Assembly: GCA_009602735.1 (NCBI GenBank)
Contig: WELA01011136.1
Coordinates: 1,005,293-1,069,292, forward strand
Source of the DNA: Mesotaenium endlicherianum
Lineage: Eukaryota > Streptophyta > Zygnematophyceae > Zygnematales > Mesotaeniaceae
DNA length: 64,000 nucleotides
Direction of reading: 5' to 3'
Part shown: piece after piece, positions 20,530 through 32,165 of the stretch
How the letters are laid out: each line of letters starts with the position of its first letter
How positions within the stretch are numbered: the stretch's first letter is position 1
Made by a program: the position numbers and the translations under genes
Notes under the pieces: generated by a model
Databases searched by the model: none
Seen by the model: only the letters and a program-made list of their open reading frames with translations
What the model was told of the DNA's origin: nothing

Positions 20530-20655
20530 TTAAAACATTTGACGCGTGACTATCGTTTGGCTATAAAGCCACATGTATTATAGACTTCAAAGCCTGCTTG
20601 CATATTATGCATTGCTTGTGTCATTGATACACACCCGACCTCCTACCGCACGACA
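20530..20655 (+). repeat. Short terminal repeat, copy 1 (candidate LTR of DNMT element)
   Basis: Begins TTAAAACATTTGACGCGTG after the G-tract, includes a TATA-like GGCTATAAAG, and ends CCGCACGACA. A second copy lies at 21662. Both copies lose similarity at the same CA end. If this is the LTR it is short (126 bp). Alternatively the LTR is ~1.1 kb and the second copy is the start of a tandem, truncated LTR. Confidence 0.55.
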
Positions 20656-21661
20656 GCTGTCATGATCTCTTAAGTCGAGGTTGACGTACAAAATCAAGCT
20701 CTACGAGTGTGAACCATCAATCTAGGAAGACCAACTTTGCATTGACTTTACGCATCCATACGTTGACCTTCTCTAGATTTCCGAGTCACCAAAGTGTAGC
20801 GCGTCGAAGCATCTTCCGAATGGCACCGGTTTCGCGTCATTTGGTTAATTATCGAGCGAGATAGACGCGATCTAGTCCGCACTCCTTTTGGCACCTAGCG
20901 GAATCACACCAAATGGCCAACTTGTGACTCAATGCACCCAAAGGTGACAATGTTGACTATTCGTGACCCTAAGGACCCCTAGCTTTGTGCGCACAAATCC
21001 GCGAGCCCTTTAGACTACATAAGTCTTGCATTTCCATAGTATAAGTGCATCATTGAGGCTATAACTTGGTGCCTACTCCTAGAGGAAGCTTCCTCAAGTT
21101 TCAGATTCACTTTTGAGGCGCTATCTAGGTAGAACTACCCAAGGTAAGCTCCACCAATGAGAGACACTTAGCATATTCTACGTGCTTTGCTTTGATTGGT
21201 TTGAGTTATGCTTAGCCTATAGGAGTGCTAGTACATGCCTTGTACACATTAGTGGACATAGGAGAGCCTCCTAGAGTGACTACATGCATTGGATCCGCCG
21301 CATACGACGCCGGGTTTCCAGGAGTATAAGTGCTAGAGATGTCCCTAGATCAACACCTTTTTAGAAGTCCCATTATGCCAGTTGTAAGTCACAGAGATTA
21401 TCAGTAAAGCTTACACTTTTATCTCTTGTGTTTTCAGGACCACTTAGTCTCTCTCTTGTGAAGAGCAAGCCTTGCTGGCTTCCACTCACTAGAAGAACTT
21501 CACAAATGCTGAGCTAAGTCACAGCTTATATCCCCTGCCATAGGACTACTCTTGAAGATCATGATGTGCTTCCAGTGATCTTTTGGGCCAGACTTCATTA
21601 GTTGTTTTCCTACCAGATTACAGTCTTGAGGTGCTCACTCTGGAGAGTACACACTCCTCAG
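20656..21661 (+). other. 1-kb non-coding segment between the short repeats
   Basis: No plausible coding frame. Contains promoter-like and terminator-like features of an LTR: ATAGTATAAG near 21037, CAGTAAAGCTT near 21402, and a pyrimidine-rich stretch near 21450. It could be the body of a long LTR, or the inside of a small non-autonomous element bounded by the two short repeats. Confidence 0.35.
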
Positions 21662-21795
21662 TTAAAACATTTGACGCGTGACTATTGTTTGGCTATAAGC
21701 CCACATGTATCATAGACTTCATTGCAGCAAAGCCTGCTTGCATATTATGCATTGCTTGTGTCGTTGATACGCACCCGACCTCCTACCGCACAACA
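21662..21795 (+). repeat. Short terminal repeat, copy 2
   Basis: Same start (TTAAAACATTTGACG) and same end (CCGCACAACA) as the copy at 20530, with an 8-9 base insertion in the middle (TTGCAGCA) and a few substitutions. Satellite sequence follows directly. Confidence 0.7.
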
Positions 21796-24700
21796 CATAT
21801 TGTAGAGTACTCCAACCCTTTACATCCTTTATCCATTCCAAATGGCACCCTCCAAAGCCAGGGAGCGCAAGTTGCGCTTCTTTCGTCGACTCGCCTCTCG
21901 TCTCCCTCTACTCACTATACCACTCTTTTGACTGTTCTTGCCAAAGCCTCTTAGATGGGGTGAGTGTTTGGATTCTTTTAAATATATATTGTGGACTACT
22001 CCAACCCATTACATTCATAATCCCTTCCAAATGGCACCCTCCAAAGCTAGGGAGCGCAAGCTGCCCTCCACCTCGTCGACTCACCCCTCGTCTCCCTCTA
22101 CTCACTGATGTCACTCTTTTGACTGTCCTTGCCTAAGCCTCTTGGATGGGGTGAGTGTTTGGATATCTTTATATGTATATTGTGAAGTAATACAACCCCT
22201 TACATCCATCATCCTTCCAAATTGGCATCCTCCATAGCTTGGCAAGCGCAAGTTGCGCTCATCTCTCGACTCGTCGACTCGCCCCTCACTCTCCATTGAA
22301 TAAAATTTTACACCCTCTTGGCTATCCTTTCCAAATGTATTTAGATTACCTAGGCTAACAAATGTCTTTTTATAAGTAGTGGGGAGTTTGTGGATCCACA
22401 ACATCCCTCATCCCTTGAAATTGGCCCCTTCCATAGCTAGGAAATTGTTATTGCACTCCATCTGGTCAATATTTCCCTCGCTTTGCCTTTGATAATATGT
22501 CACACTCCTTTGGCTGTTCCGCCCAACTGTTTTCAGATGTTTTCAATTGGTACGTGTCTTTGTATAAGTAGTGGGTAGTATGTGGAACCATTACAGTCCT
22601 CATATCTTGAAATGGCACCATCCATAGCTAATATAGTGTTATTGCGCTCCATCTCGTTGACTCGCCCCTCGCTCCCCCTCTAATGGATGACTTGTAGCAC
22701 TCTTTTGAGTATGCTTGCAAAAAAATAGGATAGGGGCCCAGTGGTCCCATCTCTTTGTATAAGTGATGGGGAGTATGTGCATTCATTCCATCACTAATCC
22801 CTTAGAAGGCCAACCCTCCATACCTATGACAGCGCAAGTCGCGATCTATCTCTCAACTCGCCTCTAGCTCCCCGTATAATGAATAACTTGTTCCACTCCT
22901 TTGAGTATCCTTGCCATATAATAGGAGAGGGTCCCAATGGTCCCTTGTCATTGTACATGTAATGAGGAGTATTTACAGCCATTACATCACTAATCCCTCA
23001 AAGGGAAAATCCTCCATAGCCAAGACAACGCAAGTTCGTCCACTCTAGACTCGCTCCTCGCTCCCCATCTAATGGATAAGTTGTAGCACTCTTTCAAGTA
23101 TCCTTGCATTTAATTAGAGAGGGGCCCAATGGTCCCATGTCTTTGCATAAGTAATGGGGAGAGCGTACAATTACATCACTAATCCCTCCAAAGGCCAACC
23201 CTCCATAGCTAGGAGTGCACAAGTTTGGTTGCATCTTGTGGACTGTCCCCTCACTCCCCCTTTTATGACAAGTATCACCCTTTTGAGTTTCCTTCAATCG
23301 GTTCATAATGGGGTGTATGCTTCCATCTGTTTAAGGAAAGAATGGGGACAACTTCCAGCTATTACAACACTCATCCTTTAAAAGGAAAAGCCTCCATAGC
23401 TACCTCTAAGCACATCCAGTCACTCACCCCATTCAGAAGTCTTCGGCTACGATACTCAAAAGAGTGCCAAGTCGGTGCAACGTAGCCTAGAGGGAAGAAA
23501 CGACAAAAAGCGCGACTACTCGATGAGCTATGGAGGGTTGTCATTTTGATGGATGAGGAATGTAAAGGGTGGAAAATGATCAAACATATATATCTAAACC
23601 CATCCAATCATTCTCACCATTTACAAGGCTTTGGCAAGGATACTCAAAAGAGTTACTTGTGAGTACAGTGTAGCCTAGGGCCACGTTGACGACTAAACGC
23701 GGGACTAACTGGCGAAGCTATGGAGGGTTGTCATTTTCATGGGTAAAAGAGGTCAAGGGTGGGAATGCTCAAACATATATATCTTAACACATTCAATGAC
23801 TCTCCCCATTTACAAGGCTTTGGCACGGATACTCAATAGACTAACTTGTAAGTACAGCGTAGCCTAGGGCCAAGTTGACGAGTAAACGAGCAACTCAATG
23901 GCTGAGAATGGGGGGATGTTCTTGTGAGGGATTAGTGTGGTAATGGCTATACACACTCCCCATGACATATACAAAGACATGGAACCATTGGTCCCCTCTC
24001 TAAATTTATGGTATGCGTACTCAAAAGAATGGTACATGTTATCCATTAGAGGGGGAGCGAGGGGCTCGTCAACGAGACATTGCGCAACTTGCGCTATCCT
24101 AGCTATGGAGGGTTAGCCTTTTGAGAGATTAGTGATGTAATGGCTGTACACACTCCCCATGACTTATACAAAGACATGTAATCATTGGGACCCTCTCCAA
24201 TTACACGGCAAGGATACCTTAAAGTGTGCGACAAGTTACCCATGAGAGGGGGAGTTTATCGGCAACTCGACAAGACATCGCACAACGTGCGCTATCCTAG
24301 GTATGGAGAGTTGTACTTTTCAGGGATGATGGATGTAATGGCTGTTCATACTCCCCATTACTCATACAAAGACATGGAAGCATTGGGCCCCTCTTCAATT
24401 ACATGGCAAGGATACTCAAAAGAGTGCTACAAATTATCCTTTTGAGGGAGAGCGAGTTGCGAGTCGATGAGAAGGATTGCGAGTTGCGTTGTCAAAGGTA
24501 TGGAGGGTTGGCCTTTGGAGAAATTAGTGAAGTAATGGCTGTGCACTTTTCCCAGTACTTATACAAAGATATGGGACCAAAGGGTCCCTCTCCAATGATA
24601 TGACAATGATAATCAAAGGAGTGCTACAAGTTATCCATAAGAGGGAGTTAGAGGCCTTTTTAGTCGTTGACCTGCCCCTAGGCTATGCTCTCGTGACAAC

Positions 24701-27700
24701 TCACCTTTTTGCTTATCCTTGCCAAAGAATTGTTCATGAACTGAGTGATTGGATGTGCTTAGATATATTTTGAAGCATTCCCACCCTTTACATGCCCCAT
24801 CCTTCAAAATGATAACCCTCCATAGCTCAGCTTGTTAGTGGCGCGTTTAGTCGTCGACTTGCCCCCAGGCAACGGTGAACTGACAAGTCACTCTTTTGTC
24901 TATCCTTGCCAAAGCCTTGTATATGGGGTGAGTGATTAGATGTGTTTATATATATGTTGGATCATTTCCCACCTTTACATCCTCCATCCATCAAACTAGC
25001 CATCTCAAAAGTGTGATACTTGTCATAAGAGGGAGAGTGAGGGAAAAGTAGACGAGGTGCAGCGCAACTTGCGCTGTCTTAGCCATGCAGGGTTGCCCTT
25101 TTGAGGGATTAGTGATGTAACGGCTGTACATACCCCCCATCACTTACACAAAGACATGGGACAACTGGGCCCTTCTCCATTTACATGGCAAGAATACTCA
25201 AAAGAGTGATGCATATTATTTATTAGAGGGGGAGCGAGGGCCAAGGCGACGAGAAGGAACGCAACTGGCGCTGTGTCAGCTATGGAGGGGTTCCCTTTTT
25301 AGGAATTAGTGATGTAATAGCTGTACACACTCTCCCTTAATCATACAAAGACATGGGAGAACTTCCCCATTGACAACTGTTTGGGCAAGGATAGTCAAAA
25401 GAGTGATGCAAGTCATTAGTGGGAGGGCGAGGGGCGAGTTGACGAGATGGTGCGCAACTCGCGCTCTTCGAGCTATGGAGGGTTGTACTTCTAAAAGAAG
25501 GGGGATGTAATGGTAGCACATAATCCCCCATTACCCATACAAAGACATGGGAACATTGGGCCCTACTCCAATGATTTGGCAAGGATACTTAAAAAAGTGC
25601 TCCAAGTTATCCATTGGAGGGGGAGTTAGAGAAAAGTCGACAAGATATTACGCAATTTGCACTAATGACTTGTTCCACTCTTTTGAGTAACCTTGAGAAG
25701 GTCATGTAAGTGGGATGAGTGGTTTCCTGTTCTCAGATTAATGTTGGGGAGTATGTTCACCCATTACATTCCTCATCCTTTTTAAACTTAAGGGCGCCAA
25801 TCGCGCTCCATCTCGTGAACTCACCCCTCGCTCTTCCTCTAATGGCTTCCATCACTCTTTTCATGGTCCTTGCCAATGGCTTGTAGATGGGTCGTGTATT
25901 TGGACCTCATTATGTGTATATGGTGGAACATTTCCACCCTTCACATCCCTTTTCCATTAAAATAATTACCCTCCATACAATATATAGTACTTGCGCTTTT
26001 GATCGTCGACTTCCACTTAAGCTACGTTACAGTGACTTGTCACTCTTTTCAGTCTCCTTGCAAGAACTTGTACATAGGGTCAAGAAAATGAGCTTCATTT
26101 TGTATATATGGTGGAACATTCCCACCCTTTACATCCCTCATCCATATAAATGACAACCCTCCATAGCTTGTACAATAGTTGCAGTTTTTGTCGTCCTTCC
26201 CCTTAAGCTACATCGCACTGACTTGTCATTTTTTTGAGTATCCTTGCCAAAGCCTTGTTAGAATGGTTAATGATTGGATACATTTAAATGTATATGGTGG
26301 AGCATTCCCCCCCCTTTATATTTCTCATCCATGAAAATGACAAGCCTTCATATACTCTGATTACTTCCGGTTGTAGTCGTCAACTTCCTCCAGGGCTACG
26401 TTGAACCGACTTGTCAAAAGAGGGATGTTAAGGATGTGAGGATGTAAGGGGTGGAAATGCTCCACAATATATATGTACCCACATTCAACCACTTAACCTT
26501 TTTACAAGGCTTTGGCAATATAGTCAAATGAGTGACTTTTCGTTAGAGCTTAGGGACAAGTTCACGAGATGGTGTGTGACTTGCACTCTCCTACCTATGG
26601 AGGGTTGTCATAGTGATGGATGATGGATGTAAAGGGTGGGAATAATATAAAATTTGTGTATATACACATCCATACACTCACCCCATCTACAACGCTTTGG
26701 CAAGGATACCGAGGAAAGTGACAAGTGGATACAGCTTAGCCTAAAGAAGAATCGACGAGACAATGCGTAACTTGCGCTCTCTTCACTATGGAGGGTGGTT
26801 CTTTCCAGAGATAAGGGATGTCATGGCTGTACATAATCCCATTACCTATACAAAAACATGGCCCCATTGGGCCCATCTCCATTTGTATGGCAAGAATACT
26901 CAAAAGAGTCATACAACTTATCCATTAAAGGAGGAGTTAGAGGCAAGTCGACAAGACAGAGCGCAACTTGCACACTCGTAGCTATGGAGGGTTGTCCTTT
27001 CAAGGCATGAGGAAAATAATGGCTCCACAGACTACCCATCACTCATAAAAAGACATGAGACCTTTGGGCCCAGATCCAAGTATTAGGCAAGGACACTCAA
27101 AAGACTCATACAAGTTATCCATTAGAGAGGGAAAAGAGACGATGCGCAACTTGCGATGCCTTAGCTATGGAGGGTCGGAATTTTGAGGAATGAGGGATGA
27201 GGGATGTAATGGCTGGAAATGCTACCCATTCCTCATACAAAGACATGGGACCATTGGGCCCCTCTCTAATTATATGGCAAGGATACTCAAAGGACTCATA
27301 CAAGTTATCCATTAGAGAGGGAGTTGGAGGCGAGTAAGCGAGACGATGCGCAACTTGCAATGTCTTTGCGATGGAGGGTTGACCTTTTGAGGGATAATGG
27401 ATGTAATGGCGGTACATACTCCCTATCACTTATACAAACACATAGGACCATTGGGTTATGAACAATTATATGGCAAGGATACTCAAAAGAATGATACAAG
27501 TCATTAGAGGGGAAGCGAGGGGCAAGTCCACAAGATGGAGCGCAACTTGGGCTATCCCAGCAATGGAGGGTTGTGCTTTTAAGGGATGAGGGATGTAATA
27601 GTTGGAATATACAGAGACATAAAACCAATGACCCCATTTACAAACACTTGGCAAGGATGCTCAATGGACTGATACAAGTCATCCATTAGATGGGGAGTAA

Positions 27701-28330
27701 CGGGCTCGTGAAGGAGACAGTGCGCAGGTGGCGCTCGCCTAGCTATAAAGGGTTGTAGTTCTCATAGAACATGGTTCTAATGGGTTGACATACTCCCCAC
27801 TACTAATGAAAGACATGAAATCACTCATCCCACTTACACGCCTTTGGCAAGAATCTTTAAAAGAGTGAAACGATTCATCCATTAGAGAGGGACTTACGAT
27901 TGCGTCGACAAGGCAGTGCGCAAGTGTCGCAACCCTAGCTATGGAGGTTTGTAATTTTCAATGTTGATTGTTGTAATGGATAGAAAAACTCCCCAATACA
28001 TATATGAAGACATTGGATCACCCACCTCATTAACAAGCATTTCACAAGGATAGTGAAGGGAGTGGAACAAGTCATGCATTATAAAGGAAATTAAGGGCAC
28101 GTCGATGAGACGATGCGCAAGTAGCGTAGGGTTGTATTTGTAATGGATGTTTGTGCTAATAGTGGGACATAGTCCCTGATTCATATGTGAAGACATGGAA
28201 TCAATGATCCCATCGACAATCCTTTGCTGGGAATAGTTAGAGAGAAACATTAGAGGGGTAGTTAGACAGTAGTCAAATAGATGGAGCAATAGTGGCGCTA
28301 TTGTAGCTATGGTGGGTTAAAATTTGAAGG
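21796..28330. repeat. Diverged ~190-bp satellite array with orientation switches
   Basis: More than 30 copies of a unit of about 177-204 bp. Landmark on the forward orientation: GCGCAACTTGCGCT, CTAGCTATGGAGGGTT, then GATGTAATGGCTG, CTCCCCATTAC, ACAAAGACATGGGACC, GGCAAGGATACTCAAAAGAG, CCATTAGAGGGGGAG. Forward landmarks fall near 23529, 23719, 23907, 24103, 24302 and 24499, and again from 26596 to 28306. The reverse landmark AACCCTCCATAGCT appears near 21847, 22035, 22225, 22426, 22617, 22807, 23007 and 23207, and again near 24815, 25970 and 26156. At least five orientation changes occur. No gene is supported here. Confidence 0.88.
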
Positions 28331-28551
28331 GATGAGGGATGTCATGTCGTGCCTAACAGTGGGTACCTTGGCACCACTTGGCACGTGCGTAGCTTCTCAG
28401 CACGTGTGCCTTTGACCTGGTTGATGCGTCGGTGGTCCTTCTTGCGTGCAAGTGGTTGCTGGTCGACTGGTCGGTGCGTTGATGCACGTGGAGAATAAAC
28501 CAGGTTGATCAACCTTTGCACGTGTGTCGGTGGCAGGCTGGCTGAGGTTGA
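28331..28551. other. Unassigned spacer after the satellite
   Basis: Short imperfect direct repeats of GGCACGTGTG/GCACGTGTGC and of TGGTTGATGCGTCGGT-like blocks. No gene seen. Confidence 0.3.
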
Positions 28552-28655
28552 ATATTTGGGTCACCACCAGTTGAGAAGGATACCTCATCCTGGTTGAGAG
28601 GCGCCACATGCAGCCACAATGAGGTATCCTCCTTAACCGGTGGTGACCCAAATAT
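28552..28655. repeat. Inverted repeat, 37-base arms
   Basis: Left arm 28552-28588 (ATATTTGGGTCACCACC...) pairs with right arm 28619-28655 (...GGTGGTGACCCAAATAT) with a few mismatches, across a 30-base loop. As RNA it would make a strong hairpin. It could be a miniature inverted-repeat transposon remnant or a small-RNA precursor. Confidence 0.75.
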
Positions 28656-28682
28656 CTGGCTATGCGTTGTATTTCTCACTGA

Positions 28683-29454
28683 GGGCTGGTGCCATGTGAG
28701 CCCTCTTCTGCGCTTGGTGGTGGCGTTTGTGTGCTAGTCGCCTGCTCTTCCATGGGAGTATTCTCTCTTTGCAAAGGCGCTCGCAACTCAGCTGTTCGGT
28801 TATCAGCCTGCCCAATCAGCGCCCGACACCTTGCCAATTCAGCCACTCCAACTTCCTTGAAGATAAATGCTGTACCTTTGGCTTCTTCTGCTGCATTTTT
28901 GCGCGCAGCAGCTTCTTCTCGCTGCTCTCATGCAGTCCTGTCAGCCCTCTGGTTTGATGTCGCACCACAAAGAGTCCAATCATTACGACTGGTGTCATTG
29001 GCATAGGCTTATTGGCAAACGTCATTTGCTGCCAGGTCATGATAGTCTGCAACAACCAAGTCATAGAATGCAGGCCGATCATGTTGCCAAAGATCTTCGC
29101 TGCTTATGACGGCCCCACTGCGCCGACAACGTGCCGAACTATTGTGTCAGGTATTCCCAAACAATTTCCCTTTTCTACAGCAATAGGCTCTCTCCACCGA
29201 GTATCTCTGTCATGCATATCTTTGACAATTAATGGTCCTCCCTCAATGAAAACACGCGATCCTGGAAATGCTGTAAAGTAAGGAGTAACACTCTTGGCTG
29301 GTCTGGTTCGTTGATGACACACTGTGGGTAAGTATCCCTCGCGGACATTGGTCTGGTTCGTACTCCCAGGACTTCTCCCATTGTCAAAGCATTAGACGGC
29401 CGCCGTGAGATTGCATCCATATTTCTGAGAATCTTAATGGAAATGCCGTTGGTT
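28683..29454 (-). pseudogene. Second DNMT remnant, C-terminal part (motifs VIII to X)
   Basis: Minus-strand continuation of the fragment at 35742. In three frames it reads: TN plus a linker (SNALTMGEVLGVRTRPMS), then a target-recognition-like stretch (TAFPGSRVFIEGGP), then a motif X-like block (REPIAVEKGNCLGIPD, AAKIFGNMIGLHSMTWLL). The last block aligns with RPLAVEMERAMGFP and VRLLGQAINANVLTWLL of the DNMT at 7085. A helical, acidic tail follows (EEAAARKNAAEEAKG, ALIGQADNRTAEL) and ends in TGA near 28683. Frameshifts and stops show decay. A hAT transposon separates the two halves. Confidence 0.75.
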
Positions 29455-29462
29455 CAAAATAT
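29455..29462. repeat. hAT target site duplication CAAAATAT, left
   Basis: Eight bases before the left terminal inverted repeat. Repeated exactly at 35734-35741. Eight-base duplications are typical of hAT elements. Confidence 0.95.
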
Positions 29463-29560
29463 CAGGGTTACGCCGTACGCCGTACAGGTCGACTCTCGTA
29501 CGCTTAAATAAGCGTACTGCGTCTGTACGCACGTACTAAGCGTACAAAAAAATTGTACAC
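29463..29560 (+). repeat. hAT left terminal inverted repeat and subterminal motifs
   Basis: The first 18 bases are the terminal repeat. Then GTACGC or GCGTAC recurs several times (near 29497, 29511, 29526, 29539), partly as TAAGCGTAC. Such hexamers are usual transposase binding sites in hAT elements. Confidence 0.8.
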
Positions 29561-31434
29561 GTTCGCGCCGCCCAGTAACGCGTCGACGCCTTCACGTCGG
29601 GGACCGTATGCTTCAGTTCACGTGTGAATTTCAATATAGCGCCGATCGACGAGATAATGAGATGAAAGTACGATATTGTCAGGTTGCTGCAGCAACGGCG
29701 GGAACTCAGAATTTTGCAAAATTTTACCAAAGGGTGTTCACCAATATTTTTGAAACTGCGAACTTCGCTCATGGATGTTCCTCGCTAGCAGCAAAGCACG
29801 CTGCCACAACCTCTCTGAGGCCAAGCCTGAGGGCTACCTACATAACAGTTTAGTTGCCCATTTCAGTTCATTCTGCAGCACCATTCAGCCTGTAAGTTGC
29901 ATTTCTTGCCTTTCGTTCACCTCCATCACTTTGTTGTTGTATGCACTTGCTTGCTGTAGCAGGCGTCAACATGTTCTCTTCACTTCGTGATTCTAATGTG
30001 CGTGCTTTTTTAAGTATGAAGTACATTCTCGACTGAGATGGCCTCAATGACCTGTTCTATCTTGCTTCTTGTAGTCTCTATGCTGCTCAGTATTTCAGAT
30101 TTGTATTGTACTGGTTGCTCTAACAAGTTTTCAAATGTCACTCAAATTTGTCTTGGCCCGTATAGCCTTTTGCTTCCATTCTATTCAATAGTTTTGCTTG
30201 ATTTACTTTCAGGGACGTTGACTGAAGAAAGTGGTCGGACATTCATACTGCCACTTGGCCAATTTGCCAATTTTGATAAGGTCAGATCTGCTCCCCCTCT
30301 TTGCTTTCTCATTTGTCCTTCCCGTTTGATAATCTCTTACATTTTTTTTCGTGTAATGGCCTCATTGTTGGATGTTTAGCATTTCAATCGTTACTATGTA
30401 GGGATGTATTTGTATAACAAATTTAGCATGGTCCAATTGCTCTTATGTGTACTGAATCTTTTGTGCCCTTTGTTTTCTATGTGTCTTCAGCATAGAAGGC
30501 TTTGGAAGCTCAACTCTACTGTCCTCCTACACGTGCATCAGGTACTTGGCCCCCCCTCCTTCTTCTTTTGTGCACTCTCTCTTTGTGGTGGAGTATGCCT
30601 CAATGTTGATGGCTGCTCTCTTGCTCGCCTGCTCACGTGCTGTTGCTATTTTGCTTTCCTGTTACTGCTTTTTCTCTTTCTAGCTGTTGTGTCTTTGCTT
30701 TCCAATTGCTAATCTCATGCTCTTGTCCTTCTCTGCCTCTGCTCTTTTGCTTTCTGGCTGCTGTGTTTTTGCCTTCCAATTCCTGCTGTGATGCTCTTTT
30801 GTGTTCTTGTAGCTACTTTCTTGCTTTTCTGATGCTAGTCTGATGCTCTTTTGCTTCACTGCTTGTGCTCTTTTGCTGTCCTGCTGCTGCCTGCTTGCTC
30901 ACCTGTTGGTCTCTTGCTCTTTTCCTTTCTCGCTGCTGCTTTTGTGCTTCCTGGTGATGCTCTATTGCTTTCCTGTTGATGCTCTGATCGCGCAGGCCAA
31001 AAGGAGCAAGGCGGCAGCCCTTGCACCTACCGACACGCCACAATCATCCGAGTCCTTTATCGGGTCCGTTGCCCCCCCCCCCCTCCCTTCCATCTCTCTT
31101 GCTATCTTTTCTGGCTTGCCTTGTTCTTTATGCTCGTTTCTTCTGTGTGCTCTCTGCGCTGTCTCCTTGTGCTTGCTTGTTTGTGTCCTGTCGCTTACGG
31201 CTACCTGTATGTTGCATCGTTTTACAGCTTTGTCTCCTTGCTTGTCTTGTGTGAAGCATGGAAACACAGGAAGGAGTTAGTAGACCCCCTTGTGCCTATC
31301 GACGCGTGTGCCTATTGTCGCGTGAGTGACCTCAACACGTGGACAGGTGCCTTGACCCTCCCTCCTTCCTCTTTCCCGCTCTCTCTTGTGTCCCTTGGTT
31401 TCTCTTGTCGGGCCTAGCTGCCAGCCCCTTGCGT
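29561..31434 (+). other. hAT 5' region, non-coding
   Basis: AT- and pyrimidine-rich. Around 30640-30990 there are imperfect repeats of TTGCTCTTTTGCTTTC type. No conserved protein frame. It probably holds the promoter and leader introns of the transposase; GT/AG boundaries cannot be fixed from sequence alone. Confidence 0.4.
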
Positions 31435-32040
31435 GCTTTTGTGGGGCTGGTTGCCAGTCCTTTGCGTGCTGTTTGAGGGTTTTAGTCGGGGCAGGCTGGC
31501 TGCCCCTTGCTTGCTCTTGTTGGGGCTGGCTGCCAGCCCCGTGCTTGCTCTTGTTGGGGCTAGCTGCCAACCCCTTGCTTGCTGCTGTTGGGGCTGGAGG
31601 CCAGCCCGTGCTTGCTGTTGAGGGTTTAGTCAAGGCAGGCTTGCTTGCTGTTTTAGGGTCTTAGTTGAGGCTGGGTGTCGTCGTGCTTGCTTGTGTCCGG
31701 GCTGGCGGCCAACCCCGTGCTTGATCTTTTCGGGGCTGGCTGCAAGCCCCGTGCTTGCTCTTGTCGGGGCTGGCGGCCAACCCCGTGCGTGCTCTTGTCG
31801 GGGCTGGCTGCCAGCCCCTTGCTTGCTGCTGTTGGGGCTGGCGGCCAGCCCGTGCTTGCTGTTTAGGGTTTAGTCGGGGCGGGCTTGCTTGCTATTTTAG
31901 GGTCTTAGTTGGGACTGGTTGTTGTCCTGCTTGCTTGTGTCGGGGCTCGCGGCCAACCTCATGCGTGCTCTTGTCGGGACTGGCTGCCACCCCTTTGCTT
32001 GCTGCTGTTGGGGCTGGCGGCCAGCCCGTGCTTTTGTTGG
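31435..32040 (+). repeat. Minisatellite (~35-bp units) of hairpin-forming repeats in hAT
   Basis: Tandem units built on GGGGCTGGCTGCCAGCCCC or GGGGCTGGCGGCCAACCCC, each followed by GTGCTTGCTCTTGTC or TTGCTTGCTGCTGTT. Each unit is itself near-palindromic, so the leader RNA could form a chain of GC-rich stems. A longer repeat (near 31640 and 31885) shows TTGCTATTTTAGGGTCTTAG-type spacers. Confidence 0.75.
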
Positions 32041-32165
32041 GATTGCCTGCTCTCTTGTTTGCCTATTGTTGTGTTTTTGCTTGTTTAAATGGCATTCGAA
32101 TGGCATCTTATTATGTCTCTTACAAGTTGTTACTGTACTTCATTATTGCAGGTTTCACGCGCATC

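Larger units (their letters stand above)
2762..20655 (+). mobile_element. Ty3/gypsy element carrying a DNA methyltransferase and a PHD integrase
   Basis: GC-rich element with parts in this order: gag-like Pro/Ala-rich region, retropepsin-like protease, spacer, C5-cytosine methyltransferase, RT, RNase H, integrase, PHD-type finger, G-tract, short terminal repeat. A family A element interrupts it at 10194-19021, after a GCGGG target site. The RNase H/linker frame ending at 10193 resumes in phase at 19027, so this was one long frame before the insertion. The copy is inactive: protease DTG is NTG, RT YxDD is YIND, and several stops precede the DNMT. The 5' end is lost at, or left of, E1. Methyltransferases inside retrotransposons have been reported in a few protists and a charophyte; I recall no such report combined with a PHD finger. 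Confidence 0.85.

Noticed and set aside
21685-28289. Many 60-110 residue frames in the satellite
   Set aside because: They follow the repeat unit in both directions, change with each unit, and have no protein character.
21796-28330. CRISPR-like array
   Set aside because: Units are ~190 bp and diverged, with no short identical repeats and unique spacers; the genome is eukaryotic.
30813-31267. Minus-strand Lys/Glu/Gln-rich frames in the hAT 5' region
   Set aside because: They are the complement of T/C-rich low-complexity DNA and have no conserved domain.
31755-32165. N-terminal extension of the hAT transposase through the minisatellite
   Set aside because: The frame is open only because the repeat lacks stops. 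The BED finger region starts after an acceptor-like TTATTGCAG and ATG at 32166.
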